Assembly: GCA_010027395.1 (NCBI GenBank)
Contig: RGVD01000012.1
Location: forward strand, 1-23,523
Source: Bacteroidota bacterium
GTDB taxonomy: Bacteria > Bacteroidota > Bacteroidia > UKL13-3
Direction: 5' to 3'
Length of the DNA: 23,523 bases
Part shown: positions 17,801 to 23,523 of the stretch, piece by piece
Layout of the letters: every line of letters starts with the position of its first letter
Position numbering within the stretch: position 1 is the first letter of the stretch
Made by a program: the position numbers and the translations under genes
The notes under the pieces: model-generated
The model's database searches: none
Told to the model about the DNA's origin: nothing
What the model saw: only the letters and a program-made list of their open reading frames with translations

Positions 17801-18034
17801 TTAAATGATGATTTCAAAATAGATATCACGGGTTATGATAAATTTGAATTGATAATTTATAACCGTTGGGGAACCAGGGTATTTGAATCTACAGATCCAA
17901 ATATAAAATGGAATGGAAAAAGCTTTAATGACGGTGCAGAATGTGCTGAAGGAGTTTACTTCTATGTGTTGAACTACCGATTTAAAGGTGGAACAGACCA
18001 GCAAACTCGAGGTTCGGTGACCTTGATTAGATAA
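11870..18034 (+). CDS. Giant exported PKD-repeat protein with type B gliding-motility C-terminal domain
   Basis: The 2054-residue protein begins with a Sec signal peptide (GLFLFLSIFLMGLAASRAQ, cleavage near 33). PKD-like beta-sandwiches follow at about 38-118, 135-225 (YWVFGDGNTL) and 226-320 (WYFDDDS). Further PKD-type cores appear near 685 (KWDFGDQSW), 1480 (YWDYESDGVIDD) and 1583 (FWWFGDRKK). Between about 330 and 1450 most sequence matches no domain I recognise; it is rich in Asp-Thr, Tyr and Pro and contains a Gly/Ala patch (AAAAAPGGYAYPAYNSRG). The C-terminal domain, 1967-2054, opens IPNVFTPGNDGLNDDF, contains IIYNRWGTRVFES and EGVYFYVLNYRFKGG, and ends GSVTLIR: a complete type B T9SS/CHU_C domain. 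The protein is expected to be exported and held on the cell surface, perhaps as an adhesin or filament. It follows the sigma/anti-sigma-like genes by 70 bases without a clear promoter of its own and ends at a strong terminator. Confidence 0.92.
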   Translation: MQNIYLTKTHKWGKGLFLFLSIFLMGLAASRAQSSKIRVGPNILCLGQQSVFTFDLVNINPTDVQSYTIRFGNGDSAILNKPSTPGGPVTNAFNYVYKASGKYTITGITKIKNGGPIYTSTWLDTVYSLPVVAYRTITLDSQCLANNFNGFQNLSVKNPVLPSNPLASAYWVFGDGNTLSDMHDTIFHRFALYGSFAVSLQVTDSLGCINSVAAASRKRVYIAPNVKAKFTVEGKASCNSSTYNFLNASNLAPDDVKSFKWYFDDDSVIVSSNPATQLEINTYLRNKFAYTYLKEGRFNPSLVIFDKRSVCSDSFCVSMDPSQTWPENIIVKIDLQARRLDPFDGATEFVGDSVCLNPDQAQIFLYNNYPLKGIGASDIHWWWNYNDPNQTQPPACYFNDVNPAPAYKYLSMGQYYPFLVLQCPNQPDDTFYYYSRIDTFADTKYSKFNQAGLAGVNVDWAVPPRLNTLYARHLNPIYSNGVNTGNIYKYGSLFNRIDTLDNTPLPTTYSPRYNYGKPPYQYAFSEDSLRFYYVPYDKLLPFRFFTEDSTDTKNHVNFKSPYTGADTTIWNTCVSGKYLYLNKVIKIDTVVRGPGDTLFNYRTRKDSISTFDNHCSVLPYNKLVGYGVNILGPSVSIPNPAPGPADTIQNKDLIYKGMQSQCRVDRPVWFTNRSSVYQSEHLYIKWDFGDQSWAPACTSYSTPQAYPPQSGSRVYKDAGSMENLSDGHFIYNGKAYDGRLNSCRWSHDTLPIHTYQNWDQLYGWHINGHDFPPYDTTRWTKKYTKWPTDSILPPGINWVAPDDTLTWNKPMFAGGVTRIDTMKMWPADLMPNTPITTNTIIPDPIAAANSYPFYRDNGKVVYYTIPGGTIIEPKKFVTITDPIDTLPNGNLRRYKGSQIIPGTKMSLYRYAFNRVITQCITAKLFMKDSSNNATEAVDSFIVDQLGTMRRKFPIKSKLTGLDSIYKFIDDTLLSRYDCEGTATTLLQFMKADAWGLGKNEGGFECPGVTLGDKTGVGFELLNAKAGKTAPLCGRTYLMFNYDSLMDRNDNTPCALDGFVPFGGVAAAAAPGGYAYPAYNSRGRFNPQTNWTSINGGGQTGVNWTHYQMPAGQFTHMGNLAAQRDGFITVGLIIGNGYDDLLGYRPDGTCLTDTIWYHNFIQILGLNATFDVLPYTKPTYTTKIDTLRDIFGAIIKINTTIVGDSTFFCSNILRGRGDTVVAIPRVPIQKFMKSDAWIWGDGIETVDSFYVTGEQTTPIPFARKRFTIDRQDTQNPKVHLDSVFEVGKRVRIELKIDTIWQCYDRQHRLPPLRIDTLKTYYDSAFFVGPIKHKYNLTSWEMKDASSTRPDKRRAELTPIQRIVYAQNGCPATYRRTVAIGIIDTFYVSDTLVCLGEEVQFVDYVRYWLPVPGSPCTYRPLTGCDTFPFQNSPCVIPSIRSFDDWRDAIRVYPDTFKTDPTLNLWIDPVTGLPRFYLKERIYWDYESDGVIDDKMVQVPKHKFTKAGKYKVSMITRDSAGYWDTCYRYIYVMEPRPRFTSKNNTLQFNCRETVQLFDSSIAYPQTTGADSCVKADGSPCDQITDVFWWFGDRKKTPYNYQSIIRNPIYDYRQNGKFIVQLAVYSEQGCTDTITQEIFLNGPRPKIKLITDSVGCVPYSVKILSTPDADRREPKDTATQLTVIDSKGAGQQPRLLWSKPQEAILTYDMPGVYYITAYGVDNIDAGNASCPIIYVPDTFGGNQPPIRVYVVAPPEVKIQTSKQRMCVGEIFKIRNRSDFDSINRFTFDIWDSAYTRKIDSLLKTSFLGDSSFQYRFTERGTYNIVASSSRFIRSLGLTSPEAIASCERSDTVRVFTTSTKADFDSLSVGDGLYDLKNLSDKTLTDVYTWTIYNSDGSIMKPRSQGTQIVPIKTNPLVLQRADSFNLDLKGVDFSNEDGTFTVCLKASTLNPGCPDSICKTFKHVLKTNIKIPNVFTPGNDGLNDDFKIDITGYDKFELIIYNRWGTRVFESTDPNIKWNGKSFNDGAECAEGVYFYVLNYRFKGGTDQQTRGSVTLIR

Positions 18035-18051
18035 TTTCTAAATCAAAATAA

Positions 18052-18090
18052 AATGGCCTCCAAACGAAAGTTTGGAGGCCATTCTTTTTT
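18052..18090 (+). terminator. Strong intrinsic terminator, probably bidirectional
   Basis: AATGGCCTCCAAAC (18052-18065), a GAAA tetraloop (18066-18069) and GTTTGGAGGCCATT (18070-18083) form a perfect 14-bp stem, followed by C and six T (18085-18090). It ends the giant-protein transcript 18 bases after the stop. On the minus strand the same stem is followed by TTTATTTTGATTT, so it can also stop transcripts leaving the aldehyde dehydrogenase gene. Confidence 0.93.
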
Positions 18091-18163
18091 AATTAGATTA
18101 GTAAATTATAGCCTTTTGATGTGCATGAAATAATCCTGATTCCTATGGATTAATAGGATTGAA

Positions 18164-19534
18164 TTATTTTTGAGTGATAATGGATTTAATATTGCAAAAT
18201 TCTTTCAAACCAAACTCACCCAACTCTCTTCCAAATCCTGAGTGTTTTACACCACCAAATGGAAATCTAACATCACTTCTAACCAAGCGATTGATAAATA
18301 CTTGACCGCTTTCGATTTGTTCAGCTATTTCGTTTGCCCTAATCAAGTTTTTACTCCATACAGATGCTCCTAAACCAAATCGTGTGTTGTTTGCTAATTG
18401 AATTGCTTCTTTATCATTTTCTACAACAAATAAACTCAATACAGGACCGAACAGTTCTTGGCTATATGCGGGCATTTCAGGTTTTATGTTGCCCAAAATG
18501 GTAGGAGGGTAGAAGTATCCATTATTCATTTTTTGCTCAGATTGAAATATGAGGTTTGCTCCCGAGTTTACTGAATCCGTAACTTGTTTGTTTAATTGTT
18601 CAAATAAATCTTTGCGAGCAATCGGTCCTATGTTTATTCCATTTTCTAATGGATTACCCATTTGAAGTTTTTTTGTAGCTGCTATAATTTTTTGTGTGAA
18701 TGCCTCAGCTATATTTTTGTTCACGATGAAACGTTTTGCTGCAATGCAACTTTGACCATTATTTTGAAAACGTGAATTGATGGCAACAGGAATACATTCA
18801 TCCATATCAGCATCTTCCAATACGATAAAGGGGTCGCTTCCTCCTAACTCTAAAACTGATTTTTTAATGTGTTTGGCAGAAGTTGATGCTACAATGGATC
18901 CAGCTTTTTCACTGCCTGTTAAGGTAATTGCTTTTATTCTATCGTCAGCTATCAAACTTTCAATCTGAGAGTCGTTTGCAAATATAGTTTTAACATAATT
19001 ACCCAATCCAGCTTCTTCAAAAATTTCTTGTAAAGAAATACTGCATTTAGGTACATTGGGCGCAGGTTTTACTAACATGGTATTGCCACTCATTAAAATA
19101 GGAATAACACTCCGAAGTATTTGCCAATATGGAAAATTCCAAGGGAAAATACCCAGCACAGTTCCTAAAGGTTGGAATTGAATTTCAATTGAATTATTGT
19201 TTTCAATTTCTGTTTTGTGGCTTTTTAAAATTTGTTCACTTTGCGTAGCATAAAATTCACATGCCGAAACTGATTTTAATACCTCTGCTTTGGCTTCATG
19301 AAGTAATTTGCCCATTTCAATAGAAGCCAGTTCAGCTAACTTATCAGCATCACGTTTTAATAGAAAGGATAGCTTCAAGAAGAATTCACCCCTTTCTATA
19401 AAGGATTTTTTTTTCCAAGTATCAAGATGTGCATGAACCGAATTTAATTTTTCTTCCAGTAATATTGAGGAGATGAAATCATATTGAGCTAGTGACTCCT
19501 CTGTATATGGATTTATAGATGCGAAATTTTTCAA
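18164..19534 (-). CDS. NAD(P)-dependent aldehyde dehydrogenase, succinate-semialdehyde dehydrogenase type
   Basis: This 456-residue protein oxidises an aldehyde to the acid with NAD(P) in the cytoplasm. The family core is intact: FPWNFP at 130-135, the catalytic-base Glu229 in LELGGSDP, the nucleophile Cys263 in NNGQSCIAAKRF, and GPVLSLF and FPFGGVKHSGFGRELG toward the C-terminus. The short N-terminus (ASINPYTEE) and LELGGSDPFIVLEDAD resemble the YneI/Sad-like succinate-semialdehyde dehydrogenases, so succinic semialdehyde is the best guess; other aldehydes are possible. The start is TTG at 19534: the frame is open to a stop at 19565-19567 but has no ATG, and a perfect -7 box is placed just upstream. 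It ends 80 bases from the shared terminator. It lies downstream of the cytochrome gene but is separated from it by a terminator, so it is probably transcribed separately. Confidence 0.93.
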   Translation of the reverse strand: MKNFASINPYTEESLAQYDFISSILLEEKLNSVHAHLDTWKKKSFIERGEFFLKLSFLLKRDADKLAELASIEMGKLLHEAKAEVLKSVSACEFYATQSEQILKSHKTEIENNNSIEIQFQPLGTVLGIFPWNFPYWQILRSVIPILMSGNTMLVKPAPNVPKCSISLQEIFEEAGLGNYVKTIFANDSQIESLIADDRIKAITLTGSEKAGSIVASTSAKHIKKSVLELGGSDPFIVLEDADMDECIPVAINSRFQNNGQSCIAAKRFIVNKNIAEAFTQKIIAATKKLQMGNPLENGINIGPIARKDLFEQLNKQVTDSVNSGANLIFQSEQKMNNGYFYPPTILGNIKPEMPAYSQELFGPVLSLFVVENDKEAIQLANNTRFGLGASVWSKNLIRANEIAEQIESGQVFINRLVRSDVRFPFGGVKHSGFGRELGEFGLKEFCNIKSIITQK

Positions 19535-19554
19535 TGCGATATTTGAATAATGGG

Positions 19555-19562
19555 CAAAAGTA
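19555..19562 (-). promoter_or_regulatory. -7 box for the aldehyde dehydrogenase gene
   Basis: TACTTTTG on the minus strand matches TAnnTTTG exactly. Transcription would start near 19548, giving a leader of about 14 bases before the TTG at 19534. No good TTTG -33 box is seen at 19-21 bases. Confidence 0.45.
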
Positions 19563-19606
19563 TATTAATTCGAGAGTAGTTTGTAGATAAAAATTGGAGA
19601 TAAAAA

Positions 19607-19639
19607 ACAAAAAAAACCATGCAACTATTAAATTACATG
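19607..19639 (-). terminator. Intrinsic terminator after the cytochrome c gene
   Basis: Read on the minus strand, ACCATGTAA (19639-19631) pairs with TTGCATGGT (19622-19614) to give a 9-bp stem with one G-T pair and an 8-base loop, followed by a run of T (19613-19607). It lies 21 bases after the cytochrome stop and before the aldehyde dehydrogenase promoter. Confidence 0.75.
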
Positions 19640-19660
19640 GTCATATTGAGATTTGATTAT

Positions 19661-20053
19661 TTATTTTAATGTGTTAATCCAATTTGCAATTTTTATGATG
19701 TCTTCAGTTGGCACATCTGGCAATGCAGCCATTGGTGCATAACCCGGCCAATTCTCAGGTTTAGGTTTGTGCACCAATTCCACCATTTGTTCGGCTGTAT
19801 AATTTTTCAGAGCTACTTCCTTATAGGCTGGGCCTACTAATTTTGTCTCTACAGCGTGACATGTTGTGCAGGTGTTTTTACTCAATAAAGCTTCAATCTC
19901 TGTTGGAATTGAAATTGCATTTTTACTTTCGGTGCTTGCAGTATTATTGTTACTTATAGCACTTGTTTCTTGCGTTGGGGTGTCACTACCACCACAAGCA
20001 GCAACCAATAAAGCTGCGCTAGTTATAATTGAAATGATAAACGTCTTATTCAT
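19661..20053 (-). CDS. Lipoprotein monohaem cytochrome c
   Basis: This is a small class I cytochrome c of 130 residues, an electron carrier attached to the periplasmic membrane face. It opens MNKTFIISII and a hydrophobic run ending in the lipobox LVAAC, with Cys20 as the lipidation site, then GGSD and a Ser/Thr/Asn-rich tether. The haem-binding motif CTTCH lies at 62-66 and the likely axial Met is Met108 in GYAPMAALP. The C-terminal helix IIKIANWINTLK is typical of c551/c552-like proteins. The frame extends upstream to an ATG at 20113, but the ATG at 20053 puts the signal peptide first and is chosen. It follows the M28/T9SS gene by 68 bases and may be cotranscribed with it; no clear promoter is seen in the gap. 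The electron donor and acceptor cannot be told. Confidence 0.92.
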   Translation of the reverse strand: MNKTFIISIITSAALLVAACGGSDTPTQETSAISNNNTASTESKNAISIPTEIEALLSKNTCTTCHAVETKLVGPAYKEVALKNYTAEQMVELVHKPKPENWPGYAPMAALPDVPTEDIIKIANWINTLK

Positions 20054-20121
20054 GTTGTAAATGTATATGCCTGAATAATTAAAATCAATGGCTTGAAAAA
20101 GTTTTATCAACACCCATTTGA

Positions 20122-21867
20122 TTATTTAAAAATCAATTTTTGGGTATCAACTATTTCTCCTTCGATAAACAAAGCACAATGGTAAAGACCTTTGGCATTA
20201 TATCCATGTTCATATAATACTTCATTTACTTCAGCATCCAAGGCAATCGGAAGACTGCTTACCAATTTACCTTGTGTGTCTCTTATTTCAATTAGGCCTT
20301 TTGCATTTTTTACCGGGTTTTTTACCCATACAGCAAAGCTTAGGGTTTCATCCGCAGGATTTGGGCTGACAGGAATAAAATGTATTCTTTTTTCTGTCAG
20401 AGTTAAATGAGTTATTCCTGAATTTGGAGCACCTTTTACTTTCACTAATTGTTCAGTTGCAAATAAACTTTCAATGTTTTCATCATCAAATCTCGCCACA
20501 GATACATAATAAATACTATCTGTTTTTACATTAAAAAGTGTGAAGTCCGATTGTCCATTAACTTTATAAACAGTATCAAAATCAATTTTCCTAGTTCTAA
20601 TTCCTACCCTATAATTATTAGGTGAAATTGGATTTTTAAAAACAATGGTAATGCCATTGCCCACATTGGTAATGCTAAACTCAGGTACATTCGGTCCATT
20701 CGCAGCCATGGCAATACTTGTTCCGTTGAGTAGGCAGTTTCGTTGTAAATATGATGTACTTACATAATAGCTATCAATAACATTATCGTTATTAAAATCT
20801 TTACCCAAAATATCTCTTGTGCTATGCTGACGATCAGCATAACCTGCAACTGGATTGGCATCTCCGTGTTCATTGGCACTTGTAAATCTTATTGAATTGT
20901 AATTCTGTTGACGGAAAGGAATATGATCACCACCTCTGCCCGTGCGGTCTTCTGCATTCATTAAATTTACGATGGTTTTGATGGACATTTTGGGTTTCAT
21001 TTCTTCCTCAAATTCCAATTTCACAAACCTTGCTAAACCTTTGTATGAGGATAAATTTGTTCCTGCAGAATATATCCTAACATTAATACTATCTCGTTCA
21101 TTTTCGCTGGGGCAACCTGGAGGAGAGGAAGTCTTACCGCAAATAATTCCTCCAATTACATCATTGTTAAAAACCGCCTTGATATTTAGATTATTTGATT
21201 TACAATATTTGGCAAAAGCATCGGCACCATCCAGTCCTTGTTCTTCACCTATGGTTAACATAAATACAATGGTACGTCTGTAGTTTTTTGAACTCATAAC
21301 CCTTGCCAATTCAAGTAATAAAGCACATCCACTACCATTATCTTCCATGCCTTGTGCTAAGCAAAGGGTATCACACACTGATTCGCAACGACTATCTAAA
21401 TGGGCTTCAATCAAAACAAACCCTTTATAACTTGTATCCGATCCTGGTAATATGGCCATGATATTTCTATGCTGATTTGAACTACAAATTAGTTTATCGA
21501 ATTGAAAGTATGAAGCCAACAAACGTTTATTGTTTTGTGCTGAAAATCTTTCAAATTTTGCATGTGCCCATCTGCGAGCTGCTCCAATTCCCAGGGTGTT
21601 TGAAACTGTATCCGAGCCAGTATTACGGGTGGTAAACGAACTTAATTGCATAAGATAGTTTAGCAAAGAGTCTTGGTTTACTCCATTGAATATATTGTCA
21701 ATAATTTCGTTTTTTGGAGAAGGTTTCAGAGCATTGTTGTACAAAGTTGAATTGTAATTACCCTTGAGAATGCTTTCAATTGCAGGGTTTGTGAATTGAT
21801 AATTGCTTTGAGCATACGTATTAACAAGCCAAAAGCAGCAAGAAAAAAGTAAAAGAAAATTTCTCAT
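20122..21867 (-). CDS. Secreted M28 metallopeptidase with type A T9SS C-terminal domain
   Basis: This exported zinc peptidase has 581 residues. The signal peptide begins MRNFLLLFSCCFWLVNTYAQ. The M28 catalytic domain shows VLIEAHLDSR (zinc His), GMEDNGSGCALLLELAR (bridging Asp), LTIGEEQGLDGADAF (catalytic Glu pair), FNNDVIGG (Asp) and DRQHSTRD (likely last zinc His). An FN3-like segment follows (ITIVFKNPISPNNYRVGIR to YYVSVARFDDENIE). The last 85 or so residues start FIPVSPNPADETLSF and end TQKLIFK, a type A Por-secretion tail that sends the protein through the T9SS. It is most likely an extracellular or surface aminopeptidase. An ATG exists at 21903, but ATG 21867 puts the signal peptide at the N-terminus and fits the -7 box at 21886-21893. 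This contrasts with the other M28 protein in the window, which has a lipoprotein-type signal. Confidence 0.92.
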   Translation of the reverse strand: MRNFLLLFSCCFWLVNTYAQSNYQFTNPAIESILKGNYNSTLYNNALKPSPKNEIIDNIFNGVNQDSLLNYLMQLSSFTTRNTGSDTVSNTLGIGAARRWAHAKFERFSAQNNKRLLASYFQFDKLICSSNQHRNIMAILPGSDTSYKGFVLIEAHLDSRCESVCDTLCLAQGMEDNGSGCALLLELARVMSSKNYRRTIVFMLTIGEEQGLDGADAFAKYCKSNNLNIKAVFNNDVIGGIICGKTSSPPGCPSENERDSINVRIYSAGTNLSSYKGLARFVKLEFEEEMKPKMSIKTIVNLMNAEDRTGRGGDHIPFRQQNYNSIRFTSANEHGDANPVAGYADRQHSTRDILGKDFNNDNVIDSYYVSTSYLQRNCLLNGTSIAMAANGPNVPEFSITNVGNGITIVFKNPISPNNYRVGIRTRKIDFDTVYKVNGQSDFTLFNVKTDSIYYVSVARFDDENIESLFATEQLVKVKGAPNSGITHLTLTEKRIHFIPVSPNPADETLSFAVWVKNPVKNAKGLIEIRDTQGKLVSSLPIALDAEVNEVLYEHGYNAKGLYHCALFIEGEIVDTQKLIFK

Positions 21868-21885
21868 AATTCGTTGATGTTTATT

Positions 21886-21893
21886 CAAATATA
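21886..21893 (-). promoter_or_regulatory. -7 box for the secreted M28 peptidase gene
   Basis: TATATTTG on the minus strand is an exact TAnnTTTG match 18 bases before the ATG at 21867. Transcription would start near 21879, downstream of the alternative ATG at 21903, which rules that longer start out if the promoter is used. No TTTG -33 box is seen. Confidence 0.5.
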
Positions 21894-22019
21894 TTGAATC
21901 CAACGAAATAGGCTAGTTAAAGTTTTTGAAGTAAAATATTTATGTGCAACTCAGATAGAGTGTGTTGTTTGAATTAATGAGATGAAAAATTAGAAATTAA
22001 AAATCAATAGTTAAAAATT

Positions 22020-23264
22020 CTATCCTAGTCCCAAAACCACTTTTTCAATGATATCACAAGCTTCATGTATTTGGTCTTCATTAATCACCAAAGGTGGCGC
22101 AAAACGAATGATATCTCCGTGAGTTTGTTTAGCTAGTAATCCATTGTCTTTAAGTTGCAAACAAACATCATACGCGGTTTTACCATCACCAAAAGGCTTG
22201 ATAACAATAGCATTCAATAAACCTCTACCTCTAACGGTGGTTATTAGGTTTGATTTGCTCATCAAATTTTCCATACGCTCACGAAAAATTTTACCCATCG
22301 CTTCAGCGTTTTCTGCTAGTTTCTCGTCAGTTAATACCTTTAAAGCCTCCATTGCCACGGCACATGCCACAGGGTTTCCACCGTAGGTGCTACCATGCTC
22401 TCCAGGTTTTATTCCTAGCATTACCTCATCGTTGGCCAACACGCAACTTACAGGCATCAAACCACCCGAAAGGGCCTTGCCTAAAACCAATAAATCAGGT
22501 TTCACATTTTCATGATCGCAGGCCAACATTTTGCCTGTGCGACAAAGTCCAGTTTGCACTTCATCAGCAATCATCAATACATTATATTTAGTACACAAAT
22601 CGCGAACACCAAGCAAGTAGCCTTCCTGAGGAACCACAACGCCTGCTTCGCCTTGGATAGGCTCAAACATAAAAGCCGCGATATTGGGGTTTGATTTGAA
22701 TTTATTTTCTAAAGCTTCTAAATCGTTGTATGGTATCAAAGAAAACCCCGGCATAAACGGTCCAAAACCAGCAAAGCTACTTGGGTCATTGCTTGAGCTG
22801 ATTGCGGCCATAGTTCTTCCCCAAAAGTTACCATCAACAAAAATAATTTCTGCTTTGTTTTCAACAATACCTTTGACAGCATATCCCCATCTTCTGGCTA
22901 ATTTTATGGCGGTTTCACCACCTTCAACACCTGTATTCATTGGCAATACTTTGTCATAACCAAAATATTGGGTAATGAATTTTTCATATTCTCCAAGTAA
23001 GTTATTGTGAAAGGCGCGACTGGTTAAAGCCAATTTTTGCGCCTGTTTAATCATTGCATCTACAATACGAGGATGGCAATGACCTTGGTTAACGGCACTA
23101 TAGGCAGATAGGAAATCAAAATACTTTTTACCTTCCACATCCCACATAAAAATACCTTTAGCACTTTCAAGTACTACTGGTATGGGATGGTAATTATGCG
23201 CACCATAAGTGTGCTCTAAATTGATAAAGTAATCAGATTTTGTAAGTTCCATTGCGTCTTTCAT
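22020..23264 (-). CDS. rocD: Ornithine--oxo-acid aminotransferase
   Basis: RocD moves the delta-amino group of ornithine to 2-oxoglutarate, giving glutamate semialdehyde (pyrroline-5-carboxylate) and glutamate, in arginine and ornithine breakdown. This class III PLP-dependent enzyme has 414 residues, close to the family norm. The N-terminal GAHNYHPIPVVLE and DFLSAYSAVNQGHCHP are hallmark ornithine aminotransferase segments. They are followed by MNTGVEGGETAIKLARRWGY, the cofactor Asp234 in IADEVQTGLCRTG, Lys263 in LGKALSGGLMPVS, which forms the Schiff base, and EHGSTYGGNPVA. The ATG at 23264 gives MKDAMEL; the ATG at 23252 (MELTKSD) is a serious alternative because a perfect -7 box at 23272-23279 would start the transcript almost at 23264. 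Upstream and 43 bases away is hutI. No terminator is evident in the 152 bases before the M28 gene. Confidence 0.95.
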   Translation of the reverse strand: MKDAMELTKSDYFINLEHTYGAHNYHPIPVVLESAKGIFMWDVEGKKYFDFLSAYSAVNQGHCHPRIVDAMIKQAQKLALTSRAFHNNLLGEYEKFITQYFGYDKVLPMNTGVEGGETAIKLARRWGYAVKGIVENKAEIIFVDGNFWGRTMAAISSSNDPSSFAGFGPFMPGFSLIPYNDLEALENKFKSNPNIAAFMFEPIQGEAGVVVPQEGYLLGVRDLCTKYNVLMIADEVQTGLCRTGKMLACDHENVKPDLLVLGKALSGGLMPVSCVLANDEVMLGIKPGEHGSTYGGNPVACAVAMEALKVLTDEKLAENAEAMGKIFRERMENLMSKSNLITTVRGRGLLNAIVIKPFGDGKTAYDVCLQLKDNGLLAKQTHGDIIRFAPPLVINEDQIHEACDIIEKVVLGLG

Positions 23265-23271
23265 AATGTAG

Positions 23272-23279
23272 CAAACTTA
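23272..23279 (-). promoter_or_regulatory. -7 box for rocD
   Basis: TAAGTTTG on the minus strand is an exact TAnnTTTG match, lying between hutI and rocD. The expected transcription start is at about 23265, which would leave almost no leader for ATG 23264 but about 13 bases for ATG 23252. No TTTG -33 box is present. If real, rocD has its own promoter despite the close hutI gene. Confidence 0.4.
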
Positions 23280-23307
23280 CATCAATATTTGCTTATTTTA
23301 AAGCGAC

Positions 23308-23523
23308 TTACATCAGATTTCCATTCACAACAACACTTTCTATTACATCACTCCCAAAATTATAAGGCAAAAAGGCTAAACTAGAAATTGTTTTTGTAAT
23401 TATCAAATTGGCTATTTTTCCTCTGCTTATGCTGCCATGTGTATGGCTCAATTCCAAAGCATAAGCTCCATTGATAGTAGATGCATTGATGGCCTCTTCT
23501 GGCGTTAGTTTCATCTGTGTGCA
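23308..23523 (-). CDS. hutI: Imidazolonepropionase, C-terminal part only
   Basis: The frame runs off the right edge of the window and ends at TAA (23308-23310), giving the last 71 residues. It starts CTQMKLTPEEAINAS and continues TINGAYALELSHTHGSI, GKIANLIITK, ISSLAFLPYNFGSDVI and VVVNG. This is the conserved end of imidazolonepropionase, the amidohydrolase-superfamily enzyme that opens imidazolone-5-propionate to formiminoglutamate in histidine breakdown. Other amidohydrolases share the GxIxxGKxANL element, but the TINGAYAL segment and the LPYNFGSD segment point to HutI. Metal-binding residues lie outside the window. The next gene downstream, rocD, also feeds glutamate. Confidence 0.85.
   Translation of the reverse strand, partial: CTQMKLTPEEAINASTINGAYALELSHTHGSISRGKIANLIITKTISSLAFLPYNFGSDVIESVVVNGNLM

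Noticed and set aside
21960..22019. A terminator between rocD and the secreted M28 gene
   Set aside because: The stretch is AT-rich but I could not find a stable stem followed by a T-run on the minus strand.

Overview
The window looks like a chromosomal piece of an AT-rich Bacteroidota genome, most like the Chitinophagales/Sphingobacteriales side of the phylum. The evidence is three proteins ending in gliding-motility type (type B) C-terminal domains, a type A type IX secretion (T9SS) tail on a peptidase, a DUF7948/SBBP-repeat protein, several near-perfect TAnnTTTG promoter -7 boxes, no obvious Shine-Dalgarno sequences, and GC-rich intergenic hairpin repeats. I see no rRNA, tRNA, CRISPR array, transposase or phage gene. 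This assignment is inference from gene content only.

Layout. Bases 1-5575 hold a 5'-truncated polysaccharide-deacetylase-like protein, cysteinyl-tRNA synthetase (cysS), an M28/glutaminyl-cyclase-like peptidase whose lipoprotein signal peptide lies in a different frame just upstream, a small exported WG-repeat protein on the minus strand, and gpsA. An ABC exporter half-transporter (5592-7364) follows gpsA with a 16-base gap. Bases 7366-18034 form a surface-protein block. A 907-residue SBBP/type B protein on the minus strand is separated by a 44-bp tandem-repeat intergenic region from a plus-strand series: an ECF sigma factor, an overlapping single-pass membrane protein with an anti-sigma-like N-terminus and a type B-like C-terminus, and a 2054-residue PKD/type B giant protein. 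The series ends in a strong terminator. Bases 18164-23523 lie on the minus strand: an aldehyde dehydrogenase, a lipoprotein cytochrome c, a T9SS type A M28 peptidase, ornithine aminotransferase (rocD) and the C-terminal end of imidazolonepropionase (hutI).

How the genes may work together. The most interesting unit is 10374-18034. The putative anti-sigma protein carries on its periplasmic side a domain that resembles the secretion/anchoring domain of the giant protein encoded next to it. A plausible but untested reading is a regulatory circuit in which the membrane protein senses the state of type B cargo export and releases the sigma factor. rocD and hutI both feed glutamate, so the right end is an amino-acid catabolism neighbourhood; the aldehyde dehydrogenase may or may not belong to it.

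No stretch over 300 bases lacks a gene. The longest gap (10090-10373, 284 bases) holds a promoter and the tandem repeats. Start choices and frames were read by hand from the sequence; family names rest on motif recognition, not on database searches.
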